DNA of 64,000 bases from Pseudomonas putida. GTDB lineage: Bacteria; Pseudomonadota; Gammaproteobacteria; Pseudomonadales; Pseudomonadaceae. Position 1 is the stretch's first letter; every line of letters starts with the position of its first letter. The position numbers and the translations under genes are program-made. Shown here one piece after another: positions 62,207-64,000 of this stretch. The stretch lies in assembly GCA_041879295.1 (NCBI GenBank), contig CP047152.1, positions 4,655,501-4,719,500 of the forward strand, in the 5' to 3' direction. Below the pieces are notes generated by a model. It was not told the origin of the DNA and did not search any database. It saw only the letters and a program-made list of their open reading frames with translations.

Positions 62207-64000
62207 ATGATCGCTTGCCTGCGGCTGCTCACAGCCCTCTGCCTCGCCGCCCTGCTGGCAGCCTGCGCCAGCTCGCCCTCATCCAGCCTGGGCGAACTGC
62301 CACGCACCCCGGACGCCAGCATCGAGCAACTGCTTGAAAAGGCCGCCTCCAGCAAGTCTGCAGAAGACGCCGCCCTGCTGCGCCTGAGCGCGGCCGACCT
62401 GGCCTTCAAGCAGAAGGACTTCCCACGCGCCGCACGCATTCTCGAGCAGGTCCCGCTGGACACGCTCAAGCCGGCCCAGCAAGTGTTCGCCAGCACCCTA
62501 GCGGCTGAACTGGCCATGAGCCGCAACCAGCCCAAAGCAGCGCTGACCGCCCTGGCCCACCCCAGCCTGCAGCGCCTTGCCGAGCTGCCGCCAGAGCTGC
62601 AAGCGCGTACCTACACCGTGCACGCCGCCGCGCTCGAAGCCGATGGCCAGGCCCTGGCTGCCGCACAACAGCGCATACTGCTGGCGCCACTGCTCAGCGG
62701 CCAGGCCGCCAGCGCCAACAATGACGCCATCTGGGCCCTGATCGCCTCGCTGCCTGCAGAGCAACTGCAGCAACCGACCAACGATCAGGCCCTGGCAGGC
62801 TGGACCAGCCTGGCGTTCGCCGTGAAAAGCGCCGGCACCCTGGAGCAGCAGCAAGCGGCCATCGAGACCTGGGTCAAACAGCATCCGGACCACCCTGCCG
62901 CTCAGCAACTGCCGCAGGCCCTGATCAAGCTCAAGGAACTGGCCAGCCAGCCGCTGACCAAGATCGCCCTGCTGCTGCCTCAGGAAGGCCCACTGGCCGG
63001 CGTTGCCCGCGCCCTGCGCGATGGCTTCATGGCCGCCCACTTCCAAGCTCAGCAGACCGGCCAGCCGGCACCTGCCGTGCAGGTATTCGACAGCTCGCGC
63101 ATCGGCTCGCTGGACGAGTTCTATCGCCAAGCGCAGGCCGCCGGCGTGCAACTGGTCATTGGCCCGCTGGAAAAGCCGCTGGTCAAGCAGCTGGCCGCCA
63201 AACCGCAACTGCCGATCACCACACTGGCCCTGAACTACGCCGACGCCGGCCAGAAGGCCCCGCCGCAACTGTTCCAGTTCGGCCTGGCTGCCGAAGACGA
63301 AGCCCGTGAAGTCTCCCGCCGCGCCCGCGCCGACGGCATGGTCCGCGCCGTAGCCCTGGTACCGAGCGGCGAATGGGGTGACCGTGTCCTGGCCGCCTTC
63401 CGCCAGGACTGGGAAGGCAATGGCGGAACCCTGCTCGCCGCCGAGCGTATCGCTCAGCCGGTCGCCCTGGCCCAACAGATTGCCGACCTGTTCCAGTTGC
63501 GCCAAAGCGAAGGCCGCGCCAAGAGCCTGCAAAGCACGGTGGGCGGCAGCATCGCGGCACAACCGTCGCGCCGCCAGGACATCGACTTCATCTTCCTCGC
63601 CTCGACCCCGCAACAGGCGCAGCAGATCAAGCCGACCCTGAACTTCCAGTACGCCGGTGACGTGCCGGTCTATGCCACCTCGAACCTGTACAGCGCCAGC
63701 GGTGACGTCAACCAGTACAATGACATGAACGGCATCCGCTTCTGCGAAACACCGTGGCTGCTCGACACCAGCAACAGTCTGCGTCAACAGGTTGTACAGC
63801 AGTGGCCGCAAGCCGCTGGCAGCCTCGGCCGCCTGTACGCCATGGGCGTCGATGCCTACAGCCTGGCGCCGCGCCTTGGCCAACTGAAAGCGCTTCCGGA
63901 CAACCGCATCCTGGGGCTTTCGGGCAGCCTGAGCATCAATGCCAACCAGCGCGTCGAGCGCCAGTTGCCATGGGCCGAGTTTACCGGCGGCCAGGTCAAG
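62207..64000 (+). CDS. lpoA: outer-membrane lipoprotein LpoA, activator of PBP1A; 3-prime end missing
   Basis: 598 residues are inside the window with no stop before position 64000; family length suggests only a few residues are missing. The signal ends in LLAACAS, a lipobox with Cys20, so it is an outer-membrane lipoprotein. The N-terminal third is TPR-like helical repeats; from about residue 245 (LTKIALLLPQEGPLAGVARALRDGF) it is a periplasmic-binding-protein fold. LpoA reaches through the wall to stimulate PBP1A in gammaproteobacteria. ATG 62207 has AGGA eight bases upstream. Confidence 0.93.
   Translation, partial: MIACLRLLTALCLAALLAACASSPSSSLGELPRTPDASIEQLLEKAASSKSAEDAALLRLSAADLAFKQKDFPRAARILEQVPLDTLKPAQQVFASTLAAELAMSRNQPKAALTALAHPSLQRLAELPPELQARTYTVHAAALEADGQALAAAQQRILLAPLLSGQAASANNDAIWALIASLPAEQLQQPTNDQALAGWTSLAFAVKSAGTLEQQQAAIETWVKQHPDHPAAQQLPQALIKLKELASQPLTKIALLLPQEGPLAGVARALRDGFMAAHFQAQQTGQPAPAVQVFDSSRIGSLDEFYRQAQAAGVQLVIGPLEKPLVKQLAAKPQLPITTLALNYADAGQKAPPQLFQFGLAAEDEAREVSRRARADGMVRAVALVPSGEWGDRVLAAFRQDWEGNGGTLLAAERIAQPVALAQQIADLFQLRQSEGRAKSLQSTVGGSIAAQPSRRQDIDFIFLASTPQQAQQIKPTLNFQYAGDVPVYATSNLYSASGDVNQYNDMNGIRFCETPWLLDTSNSLRQQVVQQWPQAAGSLGRLYAMGVDAYSLAPRLGQLKALPDNRILGLSGSLSINANQRVERQLPWAEFTGGQVK

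Overview
This window is a continuous stretch of a Pseudomonas chromosome, most likely from the P. putida group. The evidence is the gene order (from memory it follows the P. putida KT2440 region around PP_1320 to PP_1378), the P. putida-type REP palindromes, the high GC content, and the pca, turA and mcpG loci. The main departure from that gene order is a 2.8 kb group II intron next to groEL.

Layout. Positions 1-4.5 kb hold the protocatechuate/4-hydroxybenzoate genes pcaR-pcaK-pcaF-pcaT on the minus strand, with PcaR operator sequences before pcaF and pcaR and a variant before pcaK. A short plus-strand transcription unit, possibly a small RNA, lies between pcaR and a 66-residue hypothetical protein. 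From 5 to 19 kb are a Pit phosphate transporter, a HerA/YjgR-like ATPase, a GABA-type chemoreceptor with a FliA promoter, a glycosyltransferase/deacetylase/flippase operon, purU, the H-NS-like turA, sbcB, a PilZ protein, a TPR lipoprotein and pyruvate kinase.

From 19.5 to 25 kb is groES-groEL with a heat-shock promoter. A group II intron with an HNH-type maturase is inserted inside the groEL stop codon; splicing should restore TAA and reconnect groEL to its terminator. fxsA follows upstream. From 25 to 42 kb are mixed housekeeping genes: a HugZ-like protein, a DUF481 porin-like protein, an alkyltransferase-like protein, ampG, an MdfA-like exporter, mscS, yajQ, panE, an orphan sensor kinase coupled to a cobalamin adenosyltransferase, a Nudix-ThiE fusion, a glutathione transferase, argJ, secA and dciA. 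Several REP clusters separate these units.

From 42.5 to 60.5 kb the complete division and cell wall (dcw) cluster runs on the minus strand: mraZ-rsmH-ftsL-ftsI-murE-murF-mraY-murD-ftsW-murG-murC-ddlB-ftsQ-ftsA-ftsZ-lpxC. Most genes overlap by a few bases. The cluster starts from a sigma70 promoter with three MraZ boxes and ends at a hairpin after lpxC. Upstream lie the RNase P RNA gene, rsmI and, divergently, lpoA, which runs off the window end.

Most genes are conserved housekeeping genes. The less ordinary signals are the groEL-stop-codon intron, the candidate small RNA beside pcaR that is complementary to the pcaF leader, the leader mini-ORFs of pcaF and pcaK, and a 44-bp REP tandem array. 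Starts were chosen from ribosome-binding-site spacing and family length; functions come from motif recognition without database searches.
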